The notes under the pieces were generated by a model, which was given only the letters and a program-made list of their open reading frames with translations, was not told the origin of the DNA and did no database searches. The position numbers were made by a program, and so were the translations under genes. Below, piece by piece: positions 53,934 through 63,054 of a DNA stretch of 64,000 nucleotides; the stretch's first letter is position 1; the number at the start of each line of letters is the position of its first letter. The stretch comes from Pedobacter riviphilus (GTDB lineage Bacteria > Bacteroidota > Bacteroidia > Sphingobacteriales > Sphingobacteriaceae), in assembly GCF_014692875.1 (NCBI RefSeq), contig NZ_CP061171.1, positions 4,526,001 to 4,590,000 on the forward strand, in the 5' to 3' direction.

Positions 53934-54548
53934 ATGAAAAACACCTTTTACCTATTAGTCATCGCTGTTCTTTGTGCCTGCAATAGCGAAAAGAAAGAAA
54001 CTACTCAGGCGGTTATTCCAACTCCAACCGGAATACAGGGACTCCAAAAAAGCAATACCGTTCAGCCCGCAACACAGCAAGCTAAAACCAACCTTATTTT
54101 CAATCCGCCGCATGGCGAAGCTGGGCATACCTGTGCATTGGCTGTTGGCGCGCCATTACACCAAACAGCTGCAGTTCAACCACAAAAAAGTGTTAGTTCA
54201 CAGCCAGTAACCATTCCAGCGCCTCCTGTAATAAATACTTCAGGTAAAAAACTAAATCCTAAACACGGAGAACCTGGTCACAGATGCGATATTGCTGTTG
54301 GTGCTCCTCTTGATAGTAAACCAACGCAGATAGTTACCGCGCAGCCAGCAGTAAAGCAAGCTGTAGCGATAAAAACCGGGAAGGGTTTGAACCCACCTCA
54401 CGGCCAGCCCAACCACAGGTGCGATATTGCTGTTGGTGCGCCTTTAAACAGCAAACCTGTCCAAGCTGTAAATACAACCCCTATACCGACACCTGAAACT
54501 AAAACTTCAGAAACAAAAGTGCTGGAGACAAAAAATGAAGGGAAATAA
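53934..54548 (+). CDS. Lipoprotein with three HGxxxHxC repeats
   Basis: A 204-residue protein with a lipoprotein signal (FYLLVIAVLCAC, likely lipid on Cys16). It carries three copies of a 19-residue unit at residues 57-75, 108-126 and 153-171. The consensus is N-P-x-H-G-x-x-x-H-x-C-x-I-A-V-G-A-P-L. The linkers are rich in Pro, Gln, Thr and Val and look disordered. The same unit occurs singly or repeated in other Bacteroidota proteins (from memory). The H-x4-H-x-C spacing suggests metal or heme binding, but that is inference. The periplasmic or surface location is predicted from the lipobox. Confidence 0.75.
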   Translation: MKNTFYLLVIAVLCACNSEKKETTQAVIPTPTGIQGLQKSNTVQPATQQAKTNLIFNPPHGEAGHTCALAVGAPLHQTAAVQPQKSVSSQPVTIPAPPVINTSGKKLNPKHGEPGHRCDIAVGAPLDSKPTQIVTAQPAVKQAVAIKTGKGLNPPHGQPNHRCDIAVGAPLNSKPVQAVNTTPIPTPETKTSETKVLETKNEGK

Positions 54549-54626
54549 TCGTGTATTCATTGTGTCCTTAATATTTTGAATTTTCAGCACCTAACTTAAC
54601 GCACATTTTTTTACATCTTTGCGTTA

Positions 54627-55946
54627 ATGAAATTACCCGCCATAAAAGGTTTTGACGAAGAAGCGTTTAACAAGTATTTAAAAAATACGGGGTGGGTTAT
54701 GTTTGGCAAAATACTGAGCATGATTGTTGGCTTTGTTGTCGCCAGGTTCCTGGGACCAATTTCCTTTGGTGATTTAAGCTTTGCCGATGCATTTACGGCA
54801 ATTGCTGCAGCTATTGGCGCCTTAGGCTTGGATACTTTCATTATTAGAGAAATATTAAACGACCCGGCTAAAAAAGATGAAATATTAGGAACTTCCTTAT
54901 TACTAAGGTTAGGCGTTAACCTATTATTGATCCCCATTTCAATCGGTTTATATCTTGTTTTTCATAAATTATCAGACAATCCCGGCGAACCATTAACCTA
55001 TGTGGTGGCACTGCTGTCTTTTGCCGCGTTTTTTAAATCATTCAATGTAATCGATTCTTACTTTCAATCACAGGTACAATCTAAGTATGTAGTACACATT
55101 CAAAATATCTGCGTAATACTTTCAGCGTTAGTAAAAATTTTATTAGTCGTTTTACATTTACCTGTAATCTGGTTTGCCTGGGCATTGGTTTTCGATGGTT
55201 TTATCTTAGCCCTTGGCCTTGTTTTACTTTATCAAAATAAAGGATTAAATCTATTTGACTGGCATTTTAAGAAAAGTCGGGCAAAATCACTTTTAAAGCA
55301 ATCAGCTCCTCTAATACTATCGGCTGTTATGGTATCTATTTACATGAAAATAGACCAGGTAATGTTAAAAACAGAAGGAAGTAGTGCTGTTGGAATTTAT
55401 AGCGCCGTAGCCAAAATTAGCGAGGCCTGGTATTTTATACCCGTTGCAATAGTTACTTCTGTTTTTCCCGCCCTGATAAATGCCCGTAAAACAGATCATG
55501 GCCGCTATATTAAACGCCTGCAAAACCTATATGACTTACTCGTTGCAATAAGTTTACCTGTTGCAATAATTATTACTTTCGCATCAACACTCATTATCCG
55601 TATTATTTACGATAATCGTTTTGAAGGTGCAGAACACATGTTACCCATCCACATCTGGTCGGGGGTATTTGTATTTTTAGGAAGTGCCAGCTCCCAGTAC
55701 TTATTGGCAGAGGGCTTTACAAAGATTTCCTTTTACCGTACCGCTTTTGGAGCGATCATAAACATCATGTTAAACTTTTGGCTAATACCACGCTATGCTG
55801 GTATTGGAGCATCAATTGCAACCCTAATAGCCTGTGCCTGTTCGGCATTTTATATTTTATTAATCCCCAAAACCAGACAACAAGGTATAATGATGTTAAA
55901 ATCATTATTTTTGGTCACCGCATTTCAAAAAATATTTAAACGTTGA
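54627..55946 (+). CDS. Second oligosaccharide flippase (MOP superfamily)
   Basis: A 439-residue polytopic protein. NTGWVMFGKILSMIVGFVVARFLGPISFGDLSFADAF is the amino-terminal flippase signature, and about twelve hydrophobic segments follow. It is separate from the Wzx of the capsule locus. Two methyltransferase genes and a glycosyltransferase gene follow on the same strand. The first overlaps its stop by four bases (TTGA), so the cassette probably exports a second glycan. No polymerase is visible nearby. Confidence 0.88.
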   Translation: MKLPAIKGFDEEAFNKYLKNTGWVMFGKILSMIVGFVVARFLGPISFGDLSFADAFTAIAAAIGALGLDTFIIREILNDPAKKDEILGTSLLLRLGVNLLLIPISIGLYLVFHKLSDNPGEPLTYVVALLSFAAFFKSFNVIDSYFQSQVQSKYVVHIQNICVILSALVKILLVVLHLPVIWFAWALVFDGFILALGLVLLYQNKGLNLFDWHFKKSRAKSLLKQSAPLILSAVMVSIYMKIDQVMLKTEGSSAVGIYSAVAKISEAWYFIPVAIVTSVFPALINARKTDHGRYIKRLQNLYDLLVAISLPVAIIITFASTLIIRIIYDNRFEGAEHMLPIHIWSGVFVFLGSASSQYLLAEGFTKISFYRTAFGAIINIMLNFWLIPRYAGIGASIATLIACACSAFYILLIPKTRQQGIMMLKSLFLVTAFQKIFKR

Positions 55947-56590
55947 GTACTCTTAAAGCATTAACCACATTAATTTCAAAGCCCAGCAGGCTTAAGGCAT
56001 TATTATCTTACGGACATAAAGGCTACCTGAACAGCATTGGCTGGTTTACGGCTTTCGATAAAAAACAGGCCGTAGACGGACAAGGGAAAGCTTTGCCTTG
56101 GGTAACCTATTCTTTTATCGATTTTATTAAAGAGCGGATAAACAAAACACAGCATATTTTCGAATATGGCTCTGGCAGTTCTACTATTTTTTATGCAGAA
56201 AGAGCAGGTTCGGTAACTTCTGTGGAGCACGATAAAGGCTGGTTTGATAAAGTAAAAAATACAAGTCCGGCCAATGCCGAAATGATATTCTGCCAATTAG
56301 AAAAGGATGGGGAATATGCTAAAAAAGCAACCTTACTCGATAAAAAATTCGACATTATTATTGTTGATGGGCGCGACCGTGTAAACTGTTGCAAGTATAG
56401 CGTGGCTGCATTATCAGCTAATGGCGTGCTGGTTTTGGATGATAGTGAACGTGAAGTGTATAATCCGGCCCGTGTGCTTTTAAAGGCCCAAGGTTTCAAA
56501 GAAATTAGTTTTAGTGGAATTTCGCCAGGCCTTTTTTACGAAAAAGCAACCTCAGTTTTTTATAAGCAAGATAATTGTTTAGGTATTTAA
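55943..56590 (+). CDS. SAM-dependent methyltransferase-like protein
   Basis: A 215-residue protein. The start appears to be TTG at 55943, overlapping the flippase TGA; no ATG is available in the first 100 codons. IFEYGSGSSTIFYAERAGSVTSVEHD is a motif I of class I methyltransferases, and FDIIIVDGRDRVNC is the strand-4 region. It may methylate a sugar of the glycan whose flippase precedes it. The acceptor is unknown. Confidence 0.75.
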   Translation: MSTLKALTTLISKPSRLKALLSYGHKGYLNSIGWFTAFDKKQAVDGQGKALPWVTYSFIDFIKERINKTQHIFEYGSGSSTIFYAERAGSVTSVEHDKGWFDKVKNTSPANAEMIFCQLEKDGEYAKKATLLDKKFDIIIVDGRDRVNCCKYSVAALSANGVLVLDDSEREVYNPARVLLKAQGFKEISFSGISPGLFYEKATSVFYKQDNCLGI

Positions 56591-56603
56591 ATCAGTAAGC
56601 ACC

Positions 56604-57365
56604 ATGTTAAGCGAAGAAGTAAAAACCGCCTACGATAATTTTTATACCAATAGCGATGTAGCATGGAGAATGCTTGGCGCAAAATATAAAGCGCAGAACA
56701 TTGTTGATGTTTGCAAAGGGTTAAAGCCTAAAAAAGTGCTTGAGGTTGGCGCCGGAGATGGCAGTATTTTACATTTTTTAAATGAATGGCATTTCGCACC
56801 AGAACTTTATGCGTTAGAAATTGCACAAAGTGGTGTCGATATTATAAAAGACCGTAACCTTGCCAGTTTAAAAGAAGCACAAACTTTTGATGGATATAAA
56901 ATCCCTTATGGAGATGATGCATTTGATCTGATTATTCTTGCGCACGTTTTAGAACACGTAGAACATGAACGGATCCTCATTCGCGAATTGAAAAGGGTAG
57001 CAAAATATATTGTAGTTGAAGTACCTAAAGATTATCGCTTCGGTGTAGACCAAAGAATGAAGCATTTTCTTGATTATGGGCATATTAACATGTACACGCC
57101 AACTTCTTTAAGATTCTTGTTACAGAGTGAGGGTTTAGAAATTTTAGCAGATAAAGTATCAATGACAGCGCCAGAAACGGTAAAGTTTAATGAGTTTATC
57201 AATAAAAAAGCCCCTAAAACATTTTCCAAAAACCTAAAAATAGAGCTGGAATACCGGATTAAAAAAACCTTAGGCAATTTGTTTGGGAAGAAAAAGCAAG
57301 AACAGTTTGCAAATGCCTACACCGTGTTAACCAAAAAGTCTGACCATAATCTACATATATTTTAG
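56604..57365 (+). CDS. Class I SAM-dependent methyltransferase
   Basis: A 253-residue protein. VLEVGAGDGSILHFLNE is motif I, and FDLIILAHVLEHVEHERILIRELKRV is the post-II region typical of Methyltransf_11-like enzymes. PKDYRFGVDQRMKHFLDYGHINMYTPTSLR follows, seen in enzymes of surface-glycan clusters. It is 13 bases after the previous methyltransferase-like gene. Confidence 0.85.
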   Translation: MLSEEVKTAYDNFYTNSDVAWRMLGAKYKAQNIVDVCKGLKPKKVLEVGAGDGSILHFLNEWHFAPELYALEIAQSGVDIIKDRNLASLKEAQTFDGYKIPYGDDAFDLIILAHVLEHVEHERILIRELKRVAKYIVVEVPKDYRFGVDQRMKHFLDYGHINMYTPTSLRFLLQSEGLEILADKVSMTAPETVKFNEFINKKAPKTFSKNLKIELEYRIKKTLGNLFGKKKQEQFANAYTVLTKKSDHNLHIF

Positions 57366-57377
57366 GGGTCGGGCGAT

Positions 57378-57481
57378 CGTCATTTCGAGCGAAGTGCAAC
57401 GAAGCCGAGAAATCTTTATAGCTTGATTCTTAATATAATTTAAAGATTTCTCCGTTCCGCGGTGCTTCAGTCGAAATGACG
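57378..57481. repeat. REP-like element, family B (long inverted repeat)
   Basis: CGTCATTTCGAGCGAAG... and ...CTTCAGTCGAAATGACG at the outer ends are near-perfect complements. GAGAAATCTTTA and TAAAGATTTCTC form the inner ends around an AT-rich centre. Whole arms of about 40 bases can pair. It lies between the methyltransferase and the glycosyltransferase gene. Confidence 0.88.
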
Positions 57482-57528
57482 GAGGAACTGAGCAGTTTAT
57501 TGATGGACTTAATTGATAAAAAACAAAA

Positions 57529-58446
57529 ATGCAAAACCTTGCCCCAATAGCACTTTTCGTATACAACCGTCCGCAGCACACCGAGCGTACGTTACAATTC
57601 CTGCAGCAAAATGAACTGGCAGCACAAAGCCATTTGTATATCTTTTCCGATGGTGCCAAAACAGTTCAGGATGAAGAAAAAGTTGCAGCGGTAAGAAAAA
57701 TCATCAAAAAAGCAGATGGTTTTAAATCGGTTAAGGTAATCGAAAGTAAGACAAATGCAGGCTTGGCCAATTCGGTAATTGCAGGGGTAACCAAATTAAT
57801 AGCAGAATACGATCAGGTAATTGTGTTTGAAGATGACCTGGTTACTTCGCCCCATACCTTAGCCTATTTCAACAATGCGCTAAACCATTACCGCGAAGAG
57901 CAAAAAGTAATGCACATTGGAGCCTATATGTATCCCTTAAAATCAGATAATCTTTCACAATCGTTTTTCTACAGGGCAGCTACAAGTTGGGGCTGGGCGA
58001 CATGGGGAAGAGCTTGGAAAAACTTTGAGCCTGATATAGATGTTCTTATTAAGCAGTTTGATAAAAAGAAAAGAACTGCATTTTCCATCGATAATAAAAT
58101 GAATTTCTGGAAACAGATGCAGGAATTTAAAAAAGGGAAAAATAATAGCTGGGCCATAAGATGGTATGCCTCTATCTTTTTAAAAGGAGGCATTACACTT
58201 AATCCATCGCAATCACTGGTTAACAATATTGGGCATGATGGCACTGGTGTACACTCAGGAATAAACGATATCTATAACGTAATTATCAACCCCAAACCAA
58301 TTGTCGAATTTCCAACGGTAATAGCCGAAGATCCTATTGCATACAAAGCCATTAAGAGCTTTTTGATTAAACGGAAAGGCAATATGGTAACCCGGGTTAG
58401 GCGTTTTGTAAAAGAAAAGCTTGCACAATACTTTTCAAAGAAATAA
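57529..58446 (+). CDS. Glycosyltransferase, GT2-like
   Basis: A 305-residue protein starting APIALFVYNRPQHTERTLQFLQQN, the N-terminal GT-A entry of this group. VIVFEDDLVTSP carries the metal-binding acidic triplet, and SFFYRAATSWGWATWGRAWKNFE is the conserved acceptor-side motif. It resembles sugar transferases of O-antigen and capsule clusters. It closes the small glycan cassette with the flippase and methyltransferases. Confidence 0.85.
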   Translation: MQNLAPIALFVYNRPQHTERTLQFLQQNELAAQSHLYIFSDGAKTVQDEEKVAAVRKIIKKADGFKSVKVIESKTNAGLANSVIAGVTKLIAEYDQVIVFEDDLVTSPHTLAYFNNALNHYREEQKVMHIGAYMYPLKSDNLSQSFFYRAATSWGWATWGRAWKNFEPDIDVLIKQFDKKKRTAFSIDNKMNFWKQMQEFKKGKNNSWAIRWYASIFLKGGITLNPSQSLVNNIGHDGTGVHSGINDIYNVIINPKPIVEFPTVIAEDPIAYKAIKSFLIKRKGNMVTRVRRFVKEKLAQYFSKK

Positions 58447-58550
58447 TTAAGCCAATATAGCTCACTGTTGTAGACAATTAAAAAAATGACAAACCTTTTT
58501 TTAATTGGTCATGTTGCTTTTATACATCGAAACTATAAAAATAAAAAAAC

Positions 58551-59006
58551 ATGAAAACGACAACAGCAACAGCAGAGGTATTAAACGATCTGGTTCAAAT
58601 TAATAACGATCGTATTGAAGGTTATGAGAAAGCCCGTCAGGAATTAAAAGATAGTGATACCGACTTAAAGACCCTATTTCTAAATATGATAGGCGAAAGT
58701 CAAAAATATAAAATGGCTTTGGCTACGGAGGTAGCTGCACTGGGCGAAGATATTGAAACCGGAACAACAAACTCCGGAAAAATTTACAGGGCATGGATGG
58801 ATGTTAAAGCTTTATTTACCGGCCACGACCGTAAAACTGTTTTAAACAATTGTGAGTTTGGAGAGGACGCTGCACAAAATGCATATAAAATGGCCTTAGA
58901 GGAAGAAGATATTCCTTCAAACATCAGAGATTTAATTGCTGACCAAAAAGCATCGTTAAGGGTATCGCACGATGAAATTAAAAGATTACGTGATGCTCAA
59001 GCATAA
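58551..59006 (+). CDS. PA2169/DUF2383 four-helix-bundle protein
   Basis: A 151-residue helical protein. LNDLVQINNDRIEGYEKA and FLNMIGESQKYKMAL at the start, and YKMALEEEDIPSNIRDLIADQKASLRVSHDEIKRLRD at the end, are the signatures of the DUF2383 (PA2169) family, ferritin-like bundles linked with stress or desiccation. Whether it binds metal is unclear. It is followed by a strong terminator. Confidence 0.9.
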   Translation: MKTTTATAEVLNDLVQINNDRIEGYEKARQELKDSDTDLKTLFLNMIGESQKYKMALATEVAALGEDIETGTTNSGKIYRAWMDVKALFTGHDRKTVLNNCEFGEDAAQNAYKMALEEEDIPSNIRDLIADQKASLRVSHDEIKRLRDAQA

Positions 59007-59027
59007 GTGACCGAGATATAAAAACAG

Positions 59028-59068
59028 AAAAACCTCCTTCGATAATAAATCGAAGGAGGTTTTTTTTT
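59028..59068 (+). terminator. Strong Rho-independent terminator
   Basis: A perfect 16-bp stem (59028-59043 with 59049-59064) has a 5-base loop and is continued by a run of T (to 59068). It lies 22 bases after the DUF2383 stop codon. Confidence 0.93.
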
Positions 59069-59076
59069 ATTACAAC

Positions 59077-59147
59077 CGTCATTCCTGCGCAGGCGGGAAT
59101 CTTAAAGCTTATTGCATTACGATTCCCAATCGAGTTGGGAATGACGA
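59077..59147 (+). repeat. REP-like element, family A (compact)
   Basis: CGTCATTCCTGCGCAGG... at the left and ...CGAGTTGGGAATGACGA at the right, with CTTAAAGC and GCATTACGATT between. This is the most compact copy and is directly comparable with 44790-44875. It separates the DUF2383 gene and cphA, which converge here. Confidence 0.88.
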
Positions 59148-59172
59148 TCAAAAGCGGAAATCAGTCAAGAAA

Positions 59173-61788
59173 CTATGCCTCTAATTCCCGATCTAAATGC
59201 TCGGTAACACGTTGGATCGTATTGTCGATCGTGTTACTTAAAATCGTTAAATAAGAGCCTTTTTTAGCAGTTTCGATCGCGATCTGCAAGCACTCGGTGC
59301 TCTTATTGTTAATAATGATCTCTTTATCCGGATCAACCTCCTTAATGCCTTTTACCAGCAGATCAACCAGTTCTTGTTGTTGTCTGCCACGAAGATATTT
59401 CTCTTGACAAACATAAATTTTATCAAACATCTGAGCAGAAATACGTGCCGTTTCGATAATATCTTCATCTCTTCTATCTCCAGTTGCCGAAATAATGCCT
59501 ACGTGTTCGGTAGCCTCTACGCCTTGCAAGAAACCTTTTACACCATTAAATCCGTCAGGGTTGTGTGCAAAATCGACCAGTACTTTGAAATCTTTGAACC
59601 TGAAAATATTCATTCTTCCTGGTGTATGTGCTGCAGAAGGGATAAATGTTTCTAACGATAAACGGATATCTTCAGGTTTATAACCCCACAAATAGGTCGC
59701 TAGTGTTGCTGCAAGCACATTCTGGATCATAAAATTTACAGAGCCACCGAAAGTTAAAGGAATATGGGTGGCTTTATCTACCCTTAATTTCCAGTCACCG
59801 GTTTTAATGGTAATGTATCCGTTTTCATAAATTGCTGCTATGCCACCTTTTCTGCAATGCTCTTTAATTACTGGATTATTTTCATCCATACTAAAATAAG
59901 CAACATTACAGCGCGCATCTTTGGCAATGCGAACGCAATAACCATTATCGGCATTTAATACCGCCCAACCTTTACGGCGTACCGCCCCGATTACAACGGC
60001 TTTAACCCGGGTTAAATCGTCAAGATTGTGGATATCAGAAATACCCAGATGATCTTCCTGAATATTGGTAACTACGCCAATATCACAGGCATTAAATCCC
60101 AGCCCTGCTCTTAAAATTCCACCTCGGGCAGTTTCGAGTACAGCAAACTCTACTGTTGGGTCTTTTAAAATGAACTCGGCGCTTACCGGCCCGGTGGTAT
60201 CGCCCTTCATCAGCATGGTATTATGCACATATACCCCATCACTTGTGGTAAAACCTACACGTTTACCATTGCTACGGATAATATGTGCAATTAAACGTGT
60301 GGTAGTGGTTTTTCCATTTGTTCCGGTTACCGCAATAATTGGAATCTGTGATAATTTTCCTTGTGGGTACAGCATATCAATAACGGATGCAGCCACATTT
60401 CTGGGCAAGCCTTCGCTCGGTGCCAGGTGCATTCTAAATCCTGGTGCTGCATTTACCTCTAAAACCACTCCTCCGTTTTCGGTTAAGGGCTGGGTAAGGT
60501 TCTGCGCCATGATGTCGATACCACAGATATCCAATCCGATTACCCTCGAAATCCTTTCACAAATGAAAATATTCTGTGGGTGAACAATGTCTGTTACATC
60601 AATAGATGTTCCACCTGTACTCAAATTTGCTGTAGATTTTAAGTAAACCACTTCTCCCTTTTCCGGAATGGTTTCTAAAGTATATTCTTTTTTGGCCAGC
60701 AGATCTAAAGTATCCCGATCAACAGCAATTTCTGTTAACACATTTTCGTGACCATAACCGCGGCGTGGATCTTCATTTTCCTTATCAATTAACTCTTGAA
60801 TGGTATGAATTCCATTTCCTTTAACATGTGCAGGATCGCGTTGTGCCGCTGCAATCACTTTATGATCGATTACCAGCACCCTAAAATCGAAACCGGTAAT
60901 AAATTTCTCTATAATTACCTTTCTCGAATAGGTTTTGGCATATTCAAAAGCCGCTACCGCATCTTCCATCGTTTTCACATTAATGGTTGCACCTTTGCCA
61001 TGGTTGCCATCCAGCGGTTTAAATACTAAAGGAAATCCAACTTTTTTAACTGATGCTTCCAGATCATCAGGATTTGAAATGGTCACTCCAGAAGCTACAG
61101 GAATGGCGGCTTCAGTAAGCAACCGTTTCGTTTCTTCCTTATTGCTGGCAATATCTACAGCAATACTACTGGTTTTTTCGGTCATGGTTGCCCTAAAGCG
61201 GACCTGATTTTTACCATACCCCAACTGAACCAACGAGCTTTTATTCAGCCTGATCCAGGGAATACTTCTACTTACAGCCTCTTCTACAATAGAACCTGTA
61301 CTTGGCCCTAGTGCTTCCAGCTCGCGTATTTCCTTCATCCTCCGGATATCGTGCTCCAAATCGTACTCTTCGTTATTAATCAGGGCTTCGGCAATTTTAA
61401 CTGCAGCTTCAGCAGCGTAAACACCTACTTTTTCTTCCAGGTAGCTGAATACCACATTGTAAATGCCCTCGGTTTTGGTCATGCGCGTTCTGCCAAAGCC
61501 AGTTTCCATACCGGCTAGTGTTTGAATTTCTAGCGCAATATGCTCAATTACGTGCCCCATCCAAGTTCCTTCTTTCACGCGGGTAAAAAAGCCGCCTTCA
61601 ACTCCTTTTGAGCAACGATGGGTAAACATACTTGGCAACAATTTCTCAATCCGCTCACTAAAACCCTCAATAACATTGGTTGGTTTTTGTTCTAAATCTT
61701 CTAAATCCAACCGCATTTGGATCAATTTCTTCCGGCTAATCGACCATATATTTGGTCCTCTTAATACTTGTATATTTAATATCTTCAT
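59173..61788 (-). CDS. cphA: Cyanophycin synthetase
   Basis: An 871-residue enzyme of the normal CphA length. The amino domain (1-160) starts VLRGPNIWSISRKKLIQM, an ATP-grasp domain covers about 218-470 (FPLVFKPLDGNHGKGATINV), and a Mur-ligase-like domain begins with P-loop GTNGKTTTT at 489-497. GDTTGPVSAEFILKDP and HTPGRMNIFRFKDFKVLVDFAHNPDG are later family motifs. It polymerises Asp and Arg without a template into the storage polymer multi-L-arginyl-poly-L-aspartate. It is divergent from the cyanophycinase gene. Confidence 0.96.
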   Translation of the reverse strand: MKILNIQVLRGPNIWSISRKKLIQMRLDLEDLEQKPTNVIEGFSERIEKLLPSMFTHRCSKGVEGGFFTRVKEGTWMGHVIEHIALEIQTLAGMETGFGRTRMTKTEGIYNVVFSYLEEKVGVYAAEAAVKIAEALINNEEYDLEHDIRRMKEIRELEALGPSTGSIVEEAVSRSIPWIRLNKSSLVQLGYGKNQVRFRATMTEKTSSIAVDIASNKEETKRLLTEAAIPVASGVTISNPDDLEASVKKVGFPLVFKPLDGNHGKGATINVKTMEDAVAAFEYAKTYSRKVIIEKFITGFDFRVLVIDHKVIAAAQRDPAHVKGNGIHTIQELIDKENEDPRRGYGHENVLTEIAVDRDTLDLLAKKEYTLETIPEKGEVVYLKSTANLSTGGTSIDVTDIVHPQNIFICERISRVIGLDICGIDIMAQNLTQPLTENGGVVLEVNAAPGFRMHLAPSEGLPRNVAASVIDMLYPQGKLSQIPIIAVTGTNGKTTTTRLIAHIIRSNGKRVGFTTSDGVYVHNTMLMKGDTTGPVSAEFILKDPTVEFAVLETARGGILRAGLGFNACDIGVVTNIQEDHLGISDIHNLDDLTRVKAVVIGAVRRKGWAVLNADNGYCVRIAKDARCNVAYFSMDENNPVIKEHCRKGGIAAIYENGYITIKTGDWKLRVDKATHIPLTFGGSVNFMIQNVLAATLATYLWGYKPEDIRLSLETFIPSAAHTPGRMNIFRFKDFKVLVDFAHNPDGFNGVKGFLQGVEATEHVGIISATGDRRDEDIIETARISAQMFDKIYVCQEKYLRGRQQQELVDLLVKGIKEVDPDKEIIINNKSTECLQIAIETAKKGSYLTILSNTIDNTIQRVTEHLDRELEA

Positions 61789-62083
61789 GTAATGTTTTGT
61801 TCGTTTTTTATTTTAAACAAGGATTTGGGATAGCCTTTTTAACTCAATTTTTAGAATAAAATTGATGATTGTAAATTATGCATTTATTTTGAAATTAGAC
61901 GTCCCATTTACGTAAATCAATTTTAGCGCCTATTTGTTTTATTTTCAAGCACAACACCGTTAATTTTTTGTTATAATATTTTAACGTTTGTTAATAAATT
62001 GAATATTCTTGACAAAAAAAGTCGTGTTTTTTATCTTAAGCCTATATATTTGGGTTTTTTGATAGAATTATAATACACAAAGA
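61789..62083. other. Divergent regulatory region of the cyanophycin genes
   Basis: About 295 AT-rich bases separate cphA and cphB. On the plus strand TATATTTG at 62045-62052 is a good TAnnTTTG -7 box, 31 bases ahead of the cphB ATG. A GTG/TTG-like -33 is poor. The cphA promoter on the minus strand could not be placed. Confidence 0.5.
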
Positions 62084-62959
62084 ATGGTTCCGAAAGGTAA
62101 ACTCATCATCATTGGTGGCGCAATAAACACAGGTAGCTTCGCAGAAACGCAATTTGGACTGCCTGAGAATATGAATTTTTTTGAGCGTGGAATTTTAAAA
62201 CGGATTACTACAGAATCATTAAGAGATACCCAATCTCGCTTCGAGATCATCACCACAGCGTCGTTAATGCCCGAAAAAGTTGGTGAGGAATATATCAAGG
62301 CTTATGCACAGTTAGATGTACATAATGTTGGTGTTCTTAATATTACCAACCGCGAAGAAGCCAATTCTGATGAAAATTATGAGCGTATCAAAGCAGCAGA
62401 GGTAATTATCTTTACCGGGGGTGATCAGCTCCGCCTTTCATCTATCTTTGGCGGAACAAAAATCCATCAGATCCTGTTAGAGAAATATAGAAATGAACCT
62501 GTGGTAATTGCAGGTACATCAGCTGGAGCCGCAGCAAGTTCTAAAAATATGATTTACCAGGGTAGCAGCAAAGATGCTTTACTTAAGGGAGAGGTTAAAA
62601 TTACCGGTGGACTAGGCTTTATTGATGATGTTATTGTAGACACGCATTTTGTTCAACGCGGCAGAATTGGTCGCTTGTTATATGCTGCTGCCAGTAATCC
62701 TGGTATTTTAGGGATTGGTCTTGGTGAAGATACCGGGCTTTTCATCTCTGACGGGCATACAATGGAAGCCATTGGCTCTGGTATGGTAATTTTGGTAGAT
62801 GGCCGCCATATGGCCGATACCAATTTAACCGATGTGGAAATGGGACAACCGGTTTCGATCAAAAACATGGTGGTACACGTAATGTGCGATGGCGACGTTT
62901 ATGATTTAACAGACCATAGCTTGGTAATCCATCACCCAAAGGTTGTTCCAATAGGGTAA
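62084..62959 (+). CDS. cphB: Cyanophycinase
   Basis: A 291-residue S51-family serine peptidase-like enzyme. The nucleophile is S146 in VIAGTSAGAAASS, preceded by IFTGGDQLRL at 109-118. VIVDTHFVQRGRIGRL and LGIGLGEDTGLFI are signatures. It cuts cyanophycin into beta-Asp-Arg dipeptides. No signal peptide is seen, so it acts inside the cell on the cell's own stores. The isoaspartyl peptidase follows on the same strand. Confidence 0.96.
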   Translation: MVPKGKLIIIGGAINTGSFAETQFGLPENMNFFERGILKRITTESLRDTQSRFEIITTASLMPEKVGEEYIKAYAQLDVHNVGVLNITNREEANSDENYERIKAAEVIIFTGGDQLRLSSIFGGTKIHQILLEKYRNEPVVIAGTSAGAAASSKNMIYQGSSKDALLKGEVKITGGLGFIDDVIVDTHFVQRGRIGRLLYAAASNPGILGIGLGEDTGLFISDGHTMEAIGSGMVILVDGRHMADTNLTDVEMGQPVSIKNMVVHVMCDGDVYDLTDHSLVIHHPKVVPIG

Positions 62960-62961
62960 TT

Positions 62962-63049
62962 CAGTTAGCAGTTAACAGTGGGCGATTTTCAGTTAGGACT
63001 TAACCAATCTTCTTGCTACTTAATACTTGCTCTTAATACTACAATACTC
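62962..63049. repeat. Period-7 repeat between cphB and the isoaspartyl peptidase
   Basis: Twelve units stay in phase: CAGTTAG, CAGTTAA, CAGTGGG, CGATTTT, CAGTTAG, GACTTAA, CCAATCT, TCTTGCT, ACTTAAT, ACTTGCT, CTTAATA and CTACAAT. Nearly the entire 95-base gap consists of the array, which stops five bases ahead of the next ATG. Confidence 0.85.
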
Positions 63050-63054
63050 AAAAA

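Noticed and set aside
60065..60583. 172-codon open frame opposite cphA
   Set aside because: Shadow of the conserved ligase domain of cyanophycin synthetase.
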